The notes: a model not told the origin generated them from the sequence alone. Positions 44,494 to 54,748 are shown, numbered from the stretch's first letter. The stretch is DNA of 64,000 nucleotides from Achromobacter sp. UMC46 (GCF_014170335.1 NZ_LZZS01000021.1:1-64000), one strand, 5' to 3'. Program-made: numbers and translations.

Positions 44494-46806
44494 GTGATTT
44501 CTCAAGAGCTTGAAGTCAGCCTGCATATGGCTTTCGTCGAGGCCCGTTCGGCCCGGCACGAATTTATTACCGTCGAGCATCTGCTATTGGCACTGCTCGA
44601 TAACGCTTCGGCAGTCGAGGTTCTGCGCGCGTGCGCGGCGAACCTGGACGATTTGCGCCGCAACCTGCGCCAGTTCGTCTCGGAGAACACGCCCGTGATC
44701 CCCAGCGGCGCCGAGGTCGACACGCAGCCGACGCTGGGATTCCAGCGCGTGATCCAGCGCGCGATCATGCATGTTTCCGCAGGCGGCACCGGCAAGAAGC
44801 CCGTCACCGGCGCGAACGTGCTGGTGGCCATTTTCGGCGAAAAGGATTCCCACGCTGTTTATTACCTGCAACAGCAGGGCGTGACGCGGCTGGATGTCGT
44901 CAATTTCCTGTCGCATGGCATTACCAAACAGCCCCAGGTGGAGTCCGCCGCCGTGCAGAAAGAGCAGCAGTCCAATGGTGAAGAACAGGGCGAATCGCGT
45001 CAGTCGCCGCTGGATCAGTACGCCACGGACCTGAACGCCGCCGCGCTGGCGGGCCGCATCGATCCCCTGATCGGACGCGAGCACGAAGTCGAGCGCGTGA
45101 TCCAGGTGTTGTGCCGCCGCCGTAAGAACAACCCGCTGCTGGTCGGCGAGGCCGGCGTGGGCAAGACCGCCATCGCCGAAGGCCTGGCCTGGCGCATCAC
45201 GCGCGGCGAAGTGCCCGAAATCCTGCAGGCCGCCCAGGTCTTTTCGCTGGACATGGGCGCGCTGCTGGCCGGCACCAAGTACCGCGGCGATTTCGAACAG
45301 CGTCTGAAGGGCGTGCTGAAGCAGATCCGCGGCAACCCCGACGCAATCCTGTTCATCGACGAGATCCACACGCTGATCGGCGCCGGTTCGGCGTCGGGCG
45401 GCACGCTGGACGCGTCCAACCTGCTGAAGCCGGCGTTGTCTTCCGGGCAGCTCAAGTGCATCGGCGCCACCACGTACACCGAGTATCGCGGCGTGTTCGA
45501 AAAGGACCACGCGCTGTCGCGCCGGTTCCAGAAGATCGACGTGCCGGAGCCCAGCGTCGAGCAGACCGTGCAGATCCTGCGCGGGCTGAAGAGCCGCTTC
45601 GAAGAGCACCACAGCGTCCGTTATTCGGCCGCGGCCCTGTCGGCGGCTGCCGAGCTGTCCGCGCGCTTCATCAACGACCGTCACCTGCCTGACAAGGCCA
45701 TCGACGTGATCGACGAGGCCGGCGCCGCACAGCGCCTGTTGCCGCGGTCGCGCCAGAAGAAGGTGATCGGCAAGGTGGACATCGAGAACATCGTCTCCAA
45801 GATCGCCCGCATTCCGCCGCAGTCCGTTTCCAACGACGACCGCAGCAAGCTGGCCACGCTGGACCGCGACCTGAAAACGGTCGTGTTCGGCCAGGACGGC
45901 GCGATCGATGCGCTGGCTGCCGCCATCAAGATGGCGCGCTCGGGTCTGGGCAAGCCGGAAAAGCCGATCGGCGCCTTCCTGCTGTCGGGTCCCACGGGCG
46001 TGGGCAAGACCGAAGTGGCGCGCCAGCTGGCGTTCACGCTGGGGGTCGAGCTGCTGCGTTTCGACATGTCGGAATACATGGAACGCCATGCGGTGTCGCG
46101 CCTGATCGGCGCGCCGCCGGGATATGTCGGGTTCGACCAGGGCGGCTTGTTGACCGAAGCCATCACGAAGCAGCCGCATTGCGTGCTGCTGCTGGATGAA
46201 ATCGAAAAGGCGCACCCGGATGTGTTCAACATCCTGCTGCAGGTCATGGACCACGGCACGCTGACCGACAACAACGGCCGCAAGGCGGACTTCCGCAACG
46301 TCATCCTGATCATGACGACGAACGCGGGCGCCGAAACCTTGAACCGTCCGTCGATCGGGTTTGCCAATTCGCGGATGCTGGGCGACGAAATGGCGGAAAT
46401 CCGCCGCATGTTCACGCCTGAATTCCGCAACCGCCTTGATGCGATCATTCCGTTCGCCGCGTTGGACCGCGAGGTCATCCTGCGCGTGGTGGACAAGTTC
46501 CTCATGCAGCTGGAAGACCAATTGCATGAGCGCCGCGTGGAAGCCGTGTTCACCACGAAACTGCGCGAACACCTTGCCAAGGAGGGGTTCGACCCGCTCA
46601 TGGGCGCACGTCCCATGCAACGTCTCATCCAGGACACCATCCGCCGCGCGCTGGCCGACGAACTGTTGTTCGGCAAGCTGGTCGACGGGGGGTCGGTCAC
46701 GGTCGACCTGGACGATGCGGGCAAGGTGACGCTGGACTTCGACGATAGCGGCAAGCCGCCTTCATCGGATGCGCCTGACAAGCAGGAAGTCGAACTGATC
46801 GATTGA
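44494..46806 (+). CDS. clpA: ATP-dependent Clp protease ATP-binding subunit ClpA
   Basis: ClpA unfolds substrates for ClpP. This 770-residue protein has the N-domain that binds ClpS ([35 protein letters not shown]), two AAA+ modules with Walker A motifs GEAGVGKT (about 218-225) and GPTGVGKT (about 498-505), and Walker B motifs ([20 protein letters not shown]). The GTG at 44494 is chosen because a perfect GGAGGA lies 6 bases upstream. It starts 55 bp after pbpC, so clpA may be read from the pbpC transcript. The stop codon overlaps the pqiA start (TGATG). Confidence 0.96.
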   Translation: MISQELEVSLHMAFVEARSARHEFITVEHLLLALLDNASAVEVLRACAANLDDLRRNLRQFVSENTPVIPSGAEVDTQPTLGFQRVIQRAIMHVSAGGTGKKPVTGANVLVAIFGEKDSHAVYYLQQQGVTRLDVVNFLSHGITKQPQVESAAVQKEQQSNGEEQGESRQSPLDQYATDLNAAALAGRIDPLIGREHEVERVIQVLCRRRKNNPLLVGEAGVGKTAIAEGLAWRITRGEVPEILQAAQVFSLDMGALLAGTKYRGDFEQRLKGVLKQIRGNPDAILFIDEIHTLIGAGSASGGTLDASNLLKPALSSGQLKCIGATTYTEYRGVFEKDHALSRRFQKIDVPEPSVEQTVQILRGLKSRFEEHHSVRYSAAALSAAAELSARFINDRHLPDKAIDVIDEAGAAQRLLPRSRQKKVIGKVDIENIVSKIARIPPQSVSNDDRSKLATLDRDLKTVVFGQDGAIDALAAAIKMARSGLGKPEKPIGAFLLSGPTGVGKTEVARQLAFTLGVELLRFDMSEYMERHAVSRLIGAPPGYVGFDQGGLLTEAITKQPHCVLLLDEIEKAHPDVFNILLQVMDHGTLTDNNGRKADFRNVILIMTTNAGAETLNRPSIGFANSRMLGDEMAEIRRMFTPEFRNRLDAIIPFAALDREVILRVVDKFLMQLEDQLHERRVEAVFTTKLREHLAKEGFDPLMGARPMQRLIQDTIRRALADELLFGKLVDGGSVTVDLDDAGKVTLDFDDSGKPPSSDAPDKQEVELID

Positions 46807-48155
46807 TGACCGCGGACCGCCAGCCGCTGATCGAGTGCGAACACTGCGCAAGCGTTTATCGCCGACATCAGCTTGAACCTGGTGAGACTGCCAATTGCGC
46901 CCGCTGCGGAGCCATACTTTGGCGCTACAGCGGGCTTAGTCTGTCCAATTGGCTGGCCCTCGCCATCTCTGCCCTGATCATTTTCGGGGTGGCCAACGCC
47001 TACCCGGTCGCTTCCATGTCCGTTCAGGGCATGGTTCAAGAGGCGTCCTTGCTGGACGCCATTTCCATTACCTGGCGTCAAGGCCATTGGGTGGTCGCCG
47101 TCATGACGGGGCTGGCCGGCTTCGCGTTGCCGCTCCTGCAACTGACGGTGCTGCTGTGGGTGCTGGGGCCCTTGTCGCAAGGCCGCGAGCCCGTGGCGTT
47201 CCGCGGCGCGATGCGGCTGCTGGGCGTGCTGCGGCCGTGGTGCATGGTGCCCGTGTTCCTGCTGGGCGTGCTGGTCGCGGTGGTGAAACTGGCCGGCATG
47301 GCGGCGGTGTCGCCGGGCATCGGGCTGGGCGCCTTCGGCGTGCTGACCATTTTCCTGACGATGCTGGGGCGGCTGTCGCCGCATGTGCTGTGGCGATACG
47401 CAGAGTCCGTGGACGTGGTGCCCGTGCACATCCCTGAAAGCTCGCCGGATACGGTGCTGGCCGGCTGCCATGTCTGCGGCCAGGTGCAGGCGCTGCCGCG
47501 CGATGCGGACCCCGAAGAAGAACACCATTGCGTGCGCTGCGACGCGGTCGTGCACTACCGCAAGCCGGACCATCTGGCCCGCACCTGGGCGCTGCTGCTG
47601 GCGGCGGTGGTGTTCTACATTCCCGCCAACGTGCTGCCCGTCATGGAGGTCAGATCCGTGCTGGGTGACAGCGCCCACACCATTCTGGGCGGTGTCGTCG
47701 AGCTATGGGAGATGGGTTCCTGGGACATCGCGCTGATCGTCTTCATCGCCAGCGTGGCCGTGCCGTTGACCAAACTGCTGGCGTTGATCCTGCTGCTGTT
47801 GACCGAACAATGGCGCAGCACGACCAACTTGCGGCCGCGCACCCGCTTGTATCAAATGGTCGAGTTCATCGGCCAGTGGTCGATGCTGGACGTTTTTGTC
47901 GTTATATTGCTGGCGGCGCTGGCCGATTTTCAGGGACTGATGGAAATCAGCGCCGGCGCGGGCGCTGCGGCCTTTGGGGTGGTGGTGATCCTGACCATGC
48001 TGGCCGCCATGAGCTTCGACCTGCGGCGCAGTTGGGATCTGGAAGGCGAGAGCGAGATCGATATGCCCGAAGTCGAGGGAAGGGCTCCCCCGGCACCGGC
48101 GCAGCAACACGCACAGCGGCAAATGGCGCCTGTAACAAGCAAAGAAGTGGGCTAG
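46806..48155 (+). CDS. pqiA: Intermembrane transport protein PqiA
   Basis: PqiA is the inner-membrane component of the Pqi lipid-transport system. It has two zinc-ribbon-like Cys clusters, CEHC...CARC near the N terminus and CHVC...CVRC in the middle, each followed by about four membrane helices. That is the internal duplication of the PqiA family. The ATG at 46806 shares one base with the clpA stop codon, so translation is coupled. pqiB follows after a 40-bp gap. About 449 residues, close to family size. Confidence 0.94.
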   Translation: MTADRQPLIECEHCASVYRRHQLEPGETANCARCGAILWRYSGLSLSNWLALAISALIIFGVANAYPVASMSVQGMVQEASLLDAISITWRQGHWVVAVMTGLAGFALPLLQLTVLLWVLGPLSQGREPVAFRGAMRLLGVLRPWCMVPVFLLGVLVAVVKLAGMAAVSPGIGLGAFGVLTIFLTMLGRLSPHVLWRYAESVDVVPVHIPESSPDTVLAGCHVCGQVQALPRDADPEEEHHCVRCDAVVHYRKPDHLARTWALLLAAVVFYIPANVLPVMEVRSVLGDSAHTILGGVVELWEMGSWDIALIVFIASVAVPLTKLLALILLLLTEQWRSTTNLRPRTRLYQMVEFIGQWSMLDVFVVILLAALADFQGLMEISAGAGAAAFGVVVILTMLAAMSFDLRRSWDLEGESEIDMPEVEGRAPPAPAQQHAQRQMAPVTSKEVG

Positions 48156-48195
48156 CAACCGTGGTTTCCCACTTAAGAAGAAAAAAGGAAAGTTG

Positions 48196-49866
48196 ATGTC
48201 CGACCAAGCTCCTGGATCCGGTGACGACAAGCAGTACCGTTCGCCGACCATCTCGCGCAAGCAGAAGAGCAGGATCTCATGGATCTGGCTGGTGCCGATC
48301 GTGGCAGCCTTGATGGGCATATCCCTGGTTGTGCGCACGTGGATGCAGGCCGGGCCCGACATCTCCATTTCATTCAATACGGCCGAAGGGCTGGAAGTGG
48401 GCAAGACCCAGCTGCGCTACAAGGACGTGAACATCGGCACGGTCAAGTCCATCGGCTTCAATGAAGACCGCAGCAAGGTGGTCGTGCAGGCCGCGCTGGC
48501 CAAGGAAGTGGCCGACCTGGCGCGCGAGGGCACCAATTTCTGGGTGGTCCGGCCGCGGCTGGACGTGAGCGGCGTATCCGGCCTGGGCACGTTGCTGTCC
48601 GGCGCCTACATCGGCGTGGACGCCGTCGAAGGCAAGAACGGATCCAGCGCCAAGGCCACCAAGCTGAATTTCGAAGGGCTGGAGATTCCGCCCGCGGTCA
48701 CGCATGACCGCGCGGGCAAGCGCTTCATGTTGAAGGCGTCCGACCTGGGATCGCTGGATATCGGTTCTCCGGTGTATTTCCGCCGCATCAATGTGGGCCG
48801 CGTGATCGGCTATGCGTTGGACAAGACCGGCGGCGCCGTGAATGTGGAAGTGTTCGTGGATGCGCCGAACGACAAGTTCGTGACCAACGGCACGCGCTTC
48901 TGGAACGCCAGCGGCGTGGACTTCAGCGTGAACGCCGACGGTTTGAAGGTGCGCACGCAGTCGCTCGTGTCGATGGCGGTGGGCGGCGTGGCGTTCGAGC
49001 CCGTCCAGAGCGCGCGCGACGGTGCGGCGCCCGCGCCCGCCGACGCGAATTTTGACCTGTATCCCACCGAATCGGCCGCCAAGGCCAATCCGGACGGTGA
49101 GGCCTTCCCGATCCGCATGCGCTTTGACCAGTCGATCCGCGGGCTGGCGGTCGGCGCGCCGATCGACTTCAACGGCATCACGCTGGGCAATGTCACGCAG
49201 ATCAACCTGGACTTCGATCCGGTCTCCAAGCGCTTCTATTCGCTGGTGGACGCCACGCTGTATCCGGAGCGCCTGGGCCGCGTGTACGAGGAAGTGCGCG
49301 AGCGCGCGACGAAGGACGGCGACGTGGCCGGCACCCGCTTGCTGGGCGTGATGGTCAAGCACGGCCTGCGCGCGCAGCTGCGCACGTCCAACTTGCTGAC
49401 CGGCCAGTTGTACGTGGTGCTGGACGACTTCCCGAATGCCAAGCCGGTGGAGTTCAAGCCGTCCGATCCGGCCATCATCCCGACGATCCCGGGCAACCTG
49501 GACCAACTGCAGCAGCAGGTCAGCAACATCGTCGCCAAGATCGAGAAGATCCCGTTCGACAAGATCGGCGAAGACCTGCGCACCACGCTGGCCAGCACCT
49601 CCAAGCTGATGACCCGCCTGGACAAGCAGGTGGCGCCGGAAGCGCAGAGCATGTTGAAGCAGGCCAAGGAGTCGATGGCCAACATCAACGCGATGCTGGC
49701 GTCGGACGCCTCCTTGCCGGTCAATACCGAAAAGGCGATGCAGGAACTGAGCCGCGCGGCGCGTTCGCTGCGGGCGTTGGCCGACTTCCTGCAATCGAAT
49801 CCCGAAGCCTTGCTGCGTGGCCGCGGCAATGACCCGATTCCCGGCGCAGGCCCTGTCAGGAACTGA
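48196..49866 (+). CDS. pqiB: MCE-family protein PqiB
   Basis: PqiB forms the periplasm-spanning tube between inner and outer membranes. One N-terminal helix (WIWLVPIVAALMGISLVV) is followed by three MCE domains, with repeats starting near ISISFNTAEGLEVGKTQLRYKDV, RFMLKASDLGSLDIGSPVYFRRI and PIRMRFDQSIRGLAVGAPIDFNGI. A C-terminal coiled-coil helix follows (DQLQQQVSNIVAKIEKI). The 556-residue length matches E. coli PqiB. The ATG at 48196 has AAGGAAAG upstream. It is in one operon with pqiA and pqiC. Confidence 0.95.
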   Translation: MSDQAPGSGDDKQYRSPTISRKQKSRISWIWLVPIVAALMGISLVVRTWMQAGPDISISFNTAEGLEVGKTQLRYKDVNIGTVKSIGFNEDRSKVVVQAALAKEVADLAREGTNFWVVRPRLDVSGVSGLGTLLSGAYIGVDAVEGKNGSSAKATKLNFEGLEIPPAVTHDRAGKRFMLKASDLGSLDIGSPVYFRRINVGRVIGYALDKTGGAVNVEVFVDAPNDKFVTNGTRFWNASGVDFSVNADGLKVRTQSLVSMAVGGVAFEPVQSARDGAAPAPADANFDLYPTESAAKANPDGEAFPIRMRFDQSIRGLAVGAPIDFNGITLGNVTQINLDFDPVSKRFYSLVDATLYPERLGRVYEEVRERATKDGDVAGTRLLGVMVKHGLRAQLRTSNLLTGQLYVVLDDFPNAKPVEFKPSDPAIIPTIPGNLDQLQQQVSNIVAKIEKIPFDKIGEDLRTTLASTSKLMTRLDKQVAPEAQSMLKQAKESMANINAMLASDASLPVNTEKAMQELSRAARSLRALADFLQSNPEALLRGRGNDPIPGAGPVRN

Positions 49867-49871
49867 AGAAC

Positions 49872-50519
49872 ATGACTATTTCCCCCATGCGTACCGTCCT
49901 GTCCCTGCTGGTTGCCGGCGCCGCCCTGGCGGGCTGCGGCTCGTCGCCACCGGTGAACTACTACACGCTGCAAGGGCCGACAGCGTCGGCGCCAGCATCC
50001 GCCACTGCGCCGGCGGGCTTCTTGATCGAAGTCCAGCCTGTCAGCCTGTCGACCCAGGCGGATCAGCCGCAGTTGATGGTGCGCACGGGCGACGGCAGCG
50101 TGTCGGCGCTGTATTCGGAACGCTGGAGTTCGCCGCTGGGCGACGAGTTGCGCGGCGCGCTGTCGGATGCGCTGAAGCGGGAGCTGGGCGCGCTGGACGT
50201 GCAGATGGTCAAACCCGGTCCGGGCGCGGCCGTCTGGCGGGTGCAGACCGACGTGCAGCGCTTTGATCTCGTGACCGGCAGCATGGCGCAGCTGGATGCG
50301 ACCTGGCGCGTCCGGCCCGTCAATATGAAGGGCACGGGGCTGCTTTGCCGCAGCGTGGTCACGGAACCCGTGTCGCAAGCCGGCGTCCCCGCGCTGATCG
50401 CCGCGCAGCAGCGCGCCGTGGTCAGTCTGGCCGGCGTGATGGCCTCGGCCATCCGGGGGCAGGCCCCCGCAGGATCAGGATCTGTGCAGATGCTGGGTTG
50501 CTCGGCCTTGAAGGATTGA
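49872..50519 (+). CDS. pqiC: Outer-membrane lipoprotein PqiC
   Basis: This is a 215-residue lipoprotein. The signal peptide ends in the lipobox LAGC at about residue 22, followed by GSSPPVNYYTLQGP, the start of the ABC-type transport auxiliary/PqiC (DUF330) domain. PqiC docks the PqiB tube to the outer membrane. It starts 5 bp after pqiB, and the RBS lies inside the end of pqiB. It completes the clpA-pqiABC transcription unit; the region downstream carries palindromes that belong to putA control. Confidence 0.92.
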   Translation: MTISPMRTVLSLLVAGAALAGCGSSPPVNYYTLQGPTASAPASATAPAGFLIEVQPVSLSTQADQPQLMVRTGDGSVSALYSERWSSPLGDELRGALSDALKRELGALDVQMVKPGPGAAVWRVQTDVQRFDLVTGSMAQLDATWRVRPVNMKGTGLLCRSVVTEPVSQAGVPALIAAQQRAVVSLAGVMASAIRGQAPAGSGSVQMLGCSALKD

Positions 50520-50540
50520 GAAATCTACGTGATCTCAAGC

Positions 50541-50582
50541 GGTTAACCTAGGGTTAACCTTAATACAAACACGGTTGCAACC
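50541..50582. promoter_or_regulatory. Cluster of GGTT-AACC palindromes upstream of putA, including a GTTGCAAC site
   Basis: Three perfect palindromes lie 80-125 bp before putA: GGTTAACC at 50541-50548 and 50552-50559 (one helical turn apart) and GGTTGCAACC at 50573-50582. The last contains GTTGCA on both strands, the operator core recognised by the ribbon-helix-helix domain of E. coli PutA. Autorepression by PutA is therefore likely; the GGTTAACC pair may bind another regulator such as an Lrp-type PutR. Confidence 0.6.
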
Positions 50583-50663
50583 TGTCTAGCATACGGTCCT
50601 ACCCATGCTGGGTTCTTTTTGAGCCCGGTATTACCTTTGCCATGCGACAGGAAGCAATCTCTT

Positions 50664-53600
50664 ATGGCCAGCACGACCCTTGGCGTCAAAGTCGATGACG
50701 CACTACGCGACCGCCTGAAGGCCGCCGCGCACAAGCTCAATTGCACGCCTCACTGGCTGCACAAGCAGGCGATCCTTGCCTACCTGGACAAGATCGAGCG
50801 CGGCCATCTGCCTGCCGAAATGTCGCACCTGGGCATTGATGCGGGCACGGAAGACGATGCCGGCGATAGCCAGTCGGCGCCCACGCCGCCTTTCTACGAG
50901 TTCGGCCAGGATGTGCAACCGCAATCCGTGCTGCGCGCCGCGATCACCGCGGCCTATCGCCGCCCCGAGCCGGAATGCGTGCCGCTGCTGCTGGGCCAGG
51001 CTCGCATGCCGAACCTGGAAAAGGTCCACGCGATGGCGACCGACCTGGTCAAGAAGCTGCGCGGCAAGCGCACCGGCGGCGGCGTCGAAGGGCTGATCCA
51101 GGAATTCTCGCTGTCCAGCCAGGAAGGCGTGGCGCTGATGTGCCTGGCCGAAGCGCTGCTGCGCATTCCCGACCGCGCCACGCGCGACGCGCTGATCCGC
51201 GACAAGGTCGCCCGCGGCGACTGGAAGTCCCATATGGGCGGTTCGCAATCGCTGTTCGTCAACGCCGCCACCTGGGGCCTGATGATCACCGGCAAGCTGG
51301 TGGCCGTGAGCAGCGAGCAGTCGCTGTCCAAGGCGCTGACCCGCCTGATCGGCAAGGGCGGCGAACCGCTGGTGCGCAAGGGCGTGAACATGGCCATGCG
51401 CATGATGGGCGAACAGTTCGTTTCGGGCCAGACCATCTCTGAGGCGCTGGCCAACAACCGCAAGATGGAAGCGCGCGGCTTCCGCTATTCGTACGACATG
51501 CTGGGCGAGGCTGCGACCACGGCGGAAGACGCCGACCGCTACTACGCGTCTTACGAGCAGGCCATCCACGCCATCGGCAAGGCTGCGGCCGGCCGCGGCA
51601 TCTATGAAGGCCCCGGCATCTCGATCAAGCTGTCGGCGCTGCATCCGCGCTATTCGCGCAGCCAGCGCGAACGCGTCATCGCGGAACTGCTGCCGCGCGT
51701 GAAGGCGCTGACGGCGCTGGCCCGCAGCTACGATATCGGCTTGAACATCGACGCCGAAGAGGCCGACCGCCTGGAGATCTCGCTGGACTTGCTGGAGGCG
51801 CTCTGTTTCGCACCCGAACTCGACGGCTGGAACGGCATCGGCTTTGTCATCCAGGCCTACCAGAAGCGCGCGCCGTTCGTCATCGACTACGTGATCGACC
51901 TGGCCCGCCGCAGCCGCCACCGCGTGATGGTGCGGCTGGTGAAGGGCGCATACTGGGACAGCGAAATCAAGCGCGCCCAGGTGGACGGCCTGGAAGGCTA
52001 CCCCGTCTATACCCGCAAGCTGTACACCGACGTGGCCTACCTGGCCTGCGCCCGCAAGCTGCTGGGCGCGCCCGAAGCCGTGTACCCGCAATTCGCCACG
52101 CACAACGCCTACACGCTGGCGGCGATCTATCAGCTGGCCGGTCAGAACTACTATCCCGGCCAATACGAATTCCAGTGCCTGCACGGCATGGGCGAACCGC
52201 TGTACGACGAAGTGGTCGGCCCGTTGGCCCAAGGCAAGCTGAACCGCCCGTGCCGCATCTACGCGCCGGTCGGCACGCATGAAACGCTGCTGGCGTACCT
52301 GGTGCGCCGACTGCTGGAAAACGGCGCCAATACCTCGTTCGTGAACCTGATCGGCGACGACAGCATTCCGGTCGAAACGCTGGTGGCCGATCCGGTGGAC
52401 GCCGCCTCGCGTATCGTGCCGCTGGGCGCGCCGCACGAGAAGATCGCATTGCCGCGCGAACTGTACGGCAATCTGCAGCAGGGCGCCCGCGCCAACTCGG
52501 CGGGCCTGGATCTTACCAACGAACACCGCCTGGGCTCGCTGTCCGCCGCGTTGCTGGCCAGCGCCGGCACGCCGTGGCGCGCGGGTCCGATGCTGGGCGA
52601 GGGGGAGCAGGCTTGGGACGCGGCGCGTGCCATTGAAGTGCGCAACCCCGCCAATCTGCGCGACGTCGTGGGCCATGTGATCGAGGCGCAAGCCGACGAG
52701 GCCGACACCGCCTTGCGCGCCGCCGCCAACACGGCGCCCATCTGGCAATCGACGCCGGTGGCGGAGCGGGCGCAGTGCCTGCGCCGTGCCGCGCAATTGC
52801 TGGAAGAGCAGATGCAGACCCTGCTGGGCCTGATCGTGCGTGAAGCAGGCAAATCGCTGCCCAACGCCATCGCCGAAGTGCGCGAAGCCGTGGACTTCCT
52901 GCGCTACTACGCGGACCAGGCCGAACACGAATTCAGCAACGACACGCACCGCCCCTTGGGCACCGTGCTGTGCATCAGCCCCTGGAACTTCCCGCTGGCC
53001 ATCTTCACGGGCCAGGTCGCGGCCGCGCTGGCCGCCGGCAACACCGTCGTGGCCAAGCCCGCCGAGCAGACGCCGCTGATCGCCGCGCAAGCGGTCGCCA
53101 TCCTGCGCGCGGCCGGCGTGCCTGCCGGCGCCGTGCAACTGCTGCCGGGCCGTGGCGAGACCGTGGGCGCCCAGCTGGTGGCCAGCCCCGCCGTGCGGGG
53201 CGTGATGTTCACCGGGTCGACCGACGTGGCGCGCATCATCGCGCGCACGCTGGCAGACCGCCTGGACGACGATGGGCACACCATTCCGCTGATCGCGGAG
53301 ACGGGCGGCCAGAACGCGATGGTGGTGGATTCGTCCGCGCTGTCCGAACAGGTGGTGTTCGACGTGCTGAGCTCGGCCTTCGATTCGGCCGGCCAGCGCT
53401 GCTCGGCGCTGCGCGTGCTGTGCGTGCAGGAAGACAACGCCGATCACGTGTTGACGATGCTGCGCGGCGCGATGCGCGAGCTTGCCGTGGGCAACCCGGA
53501 CCGCCTGTCGGTGGACGTGGGGCCCGTCATCGATACCGAAGCGCGCAACGGCATCCAGCGGCACATCGAGACGATGCGCACGGCCGGCCACCGCGTGGAC

Positions 53601-54485
53601 CAGGTCGAGCTGAACGGCGAGTGCCGCCATGGCACTTTCGTGGCGCCCACCATCATCGAAATCGACCACGTCAGCGAACTGACCCGTGAAGTGTTCGGCC
53701 CGGTGCTGCACGTGGTGCGCTACAAGCGCGAGGAACTGGACGCGTTGCTGGATGCCATCAACGGCACCGGCTACGGCCTGACGTTCGGCGTGCATACCCG
53801 CATCGACGAAACGATCGCGCACGTGACGGGGCAGGTCCATGCCGGCAACGTCTACGTCAACCGCAACATCGTGGGCGCGGTCGTGGGCGTGCAGCCCTTC
53901 GGCGGCGAATGCCTGTCGGGCACCGGCCCCAAAGCCGGTGGCCCGCTGTACATGTACCGCCTGCTGGGCACCCGTCCGGCGGGCTTGCCGCCGGCGCTGG
54001 ACGCCGCCGCGCCGCTGCCGCAGCGCATGGCGCTGCCCGGCCCTACCGGCGAGACCAACACCTATATGGTCGAGCCGCGCGGCGCCGTGTATTGCGTGGC
54101 GGCCACCGAGGCCGGCGCGCGGGCGCAGTGGTCGGTGGCCCGCCTGACGGGCAACCACGCCTGGTTCGCGGACACGCCGGCCGCGCAAGCGCTGCTGGCC
54201 ACGCTGGATGCCGAACAGCAGGGCCAGGCAGGCATCCTGGCCGACGACGAGGTCGATCAGGCGGATTACCAGGCGGTGCTGTTCGAAGGCGACGGCGATG
54301 CGCTGCAGGCGCTCAACCAGCGCATCGCGCAGCGTCCCGGTGCCATCCTGTCGGTGCACGGCCTGACCTCCGACGCCCTGGCGGCGGGGGCCGGCTATGT
54401 GCCGGAACGCCTGCTGACCGAGCGCTCCATCAGCGTGAATACGGCCGCGGCAGGGGGCAACGCCAGCCTCATGACCATCGGCTGA
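50664..54485 (+). CDS. putA: Trifunctional PutA: proline dehydrogenase / P5C dehydrogenase / transcriptional repressor
   Basis: PutA oxidises proline to glutamate. This 1273-residue form is trifunctional. Residues 1-47 are the ribbon-helix-helix DNA-binding domain (TTLGVKVDDALRDRLKAAAHKLNCTPHWLHKQAILAYL) with the DNA-contacting Lys9 conserved. The FAD-binding proline dehydrogenase barrel spans about 200-560 (GPGISIKLSALHPRYSRSQ; RLVKGAYWDSEIK). The aldehyde dehydrogenase domain (about 600-1080) carries Glu879 and the catalytic Cys913 (AGQRCSALRVL). A C-terminal domain that closes the substrate channel ends the protein. The ATG at 50664 follows AGGAAG. The presence of the DNA-binding domain fits the GTTGCA motifs on both sides of the gene. 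Confidence 0.96.
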   Translation: MASTTLGVKVDDALRDRLKAAAHKLNCTPHWLHKQAILAYLDKIERGHLPAEMSHLGIDAGTEDDAGDSQSAPTPPFYEFGQDVQPQSVLRAAITAAYRRPEPECVPLLLGQARMPNLEKVHAMATDLVKKLRGKRTGGGVEGLIQEFSLSSQEGVALMCLAEALLRIPDRATRDALIRDKVARGDWKSHMGGSQSLFVNAATWGLMITGKLVAVSSEQSLSKALTRLIGKGGEPLVRKGVNMAMRMMGEQFVSGQTISEALANNRKMEARGFRYSYDMLGEAATTAEDADRYYASYEQAIHAIGKAAAGRGIYEGPGISIKLSALHPRYSRSQRERVIAELLPRVKALTALARSYDIGLNIDAEEADRLEISLDLLEALCFAPELDGWNGIGFVIQAYQKRAPFVIDYVIDLARRSRHRVMVRLVKGAYWDSEIKRAQVDGLEGYPVYTRKLYTDVAYLACARKLLGAPEAVYPQFATHNAYTLAAIYQLAGQNYYPGQYEFQCLHGMGEPLYDEVVGPLAQGKLNRPCRIYAPVGTHETLLAYLVRRLLENGANTSFVNLIGDDSIPVETLVADPVDAASRIVPLGAPHEKIALPRELYGNLQQGARANSAGLDLTNEHRLGSLSAALLASAGTPWRAGPMLGEGEQAWDAARAIEVRNPANLRDVVGHVIEAQADEADTALRAAANTAPIWQSTPVAERAQCLRRAAQLLEEQMQTLLGLIVREAGKSLPNAIAEVREAVDFLRYYADQAEHEFSNDTHRPLGTVLCISPWNFPLAIFTGQVAAALAAGNTVVAKPAEQTPLIAAQAVAILRAAGVPAGAVQLLPGRGETVGAQLVASPAVRGVMFTGSTDVARIIARTLADRLDDDGHTIPLIAETGGQNAMVVDSSALSEQVVFDVLSSAFDSAGQRCSALRVLCVQEDNADHVLTMLRGAMRELAVGNPDRLSVDVGPVIDTEARNGIQRHIETMRTAGHRVDQVELNGECRHGTFVAPTIIEIDHVSELTREVFGPVLHVVRYKREELDALLDAINGTGYGLTFGVHTRIDETIAHVTGQVHAGNVYVNRNIVGAVVGVQPFGGECLSGTGPKAGGPLYMYRLLGTRPAGLPPALDAAAPLPQRMALPGPTGETNTYMVEPRGAVYCVAATEAGARAQWSVARLTGNHAWFADTPAAQALLATLDAEQQGQAGILADDEVDQADYQAVLFEGDGDALQALNQRIAQRPGAILSVHGLTSDALAAGAGYVPERLLTERSISVNTAAAGGNASLMTIG

Positions 54486-54748
54486 AAGTGACCGTGCGGT
54501 AACCCTCGAGGGCCGGGGGTTATCGCCGAGTCACTGAGGGTTATCTCCAATATCGGGCAAGGTTGCACTGGAAGCAAAATCCGGTCGCACCTCAAGTCTG
54601 GATGTCGCAACCCGGCATCCGGACTTTGCAGAAAATGCATGCGCAGCACCTGGCCACCGCCAGGGCTGCGGTAGTAAAAGAAACCAAAAGCCTGGCTAAA
54701 AGCTCAGGTATAACAAGGCAATAAGTCCGACATCCCGGAGGATTCCCC
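54486..54748. promoter_or_regulatory. putA-liv intergenic region with inverted repeats and a GTTGCA motif
   Basis: This 263-bp region contains an inverted pair TAACCCTC (54500-54507) / GAGGGTTA (54536-54543), a GTTGCA motif (54562-54567) like the PutA operator core, and a weak hairpin TCTGGATG / CATCCGGA (54597-54623) followed by CTTTG that may end putA. A -10-like TATAAC lies about 40 bp before the next gene. It suggests that the liv operon may be under PutA or a related amino-acid regulator. Confidence 0.45.

Noticed and set aside
50703..54359. 1218-residue open frame on the minus strand opposite putA
   Set aside because: Same shadow effect; the plus strand encodes PutA with intact catalytic residues.
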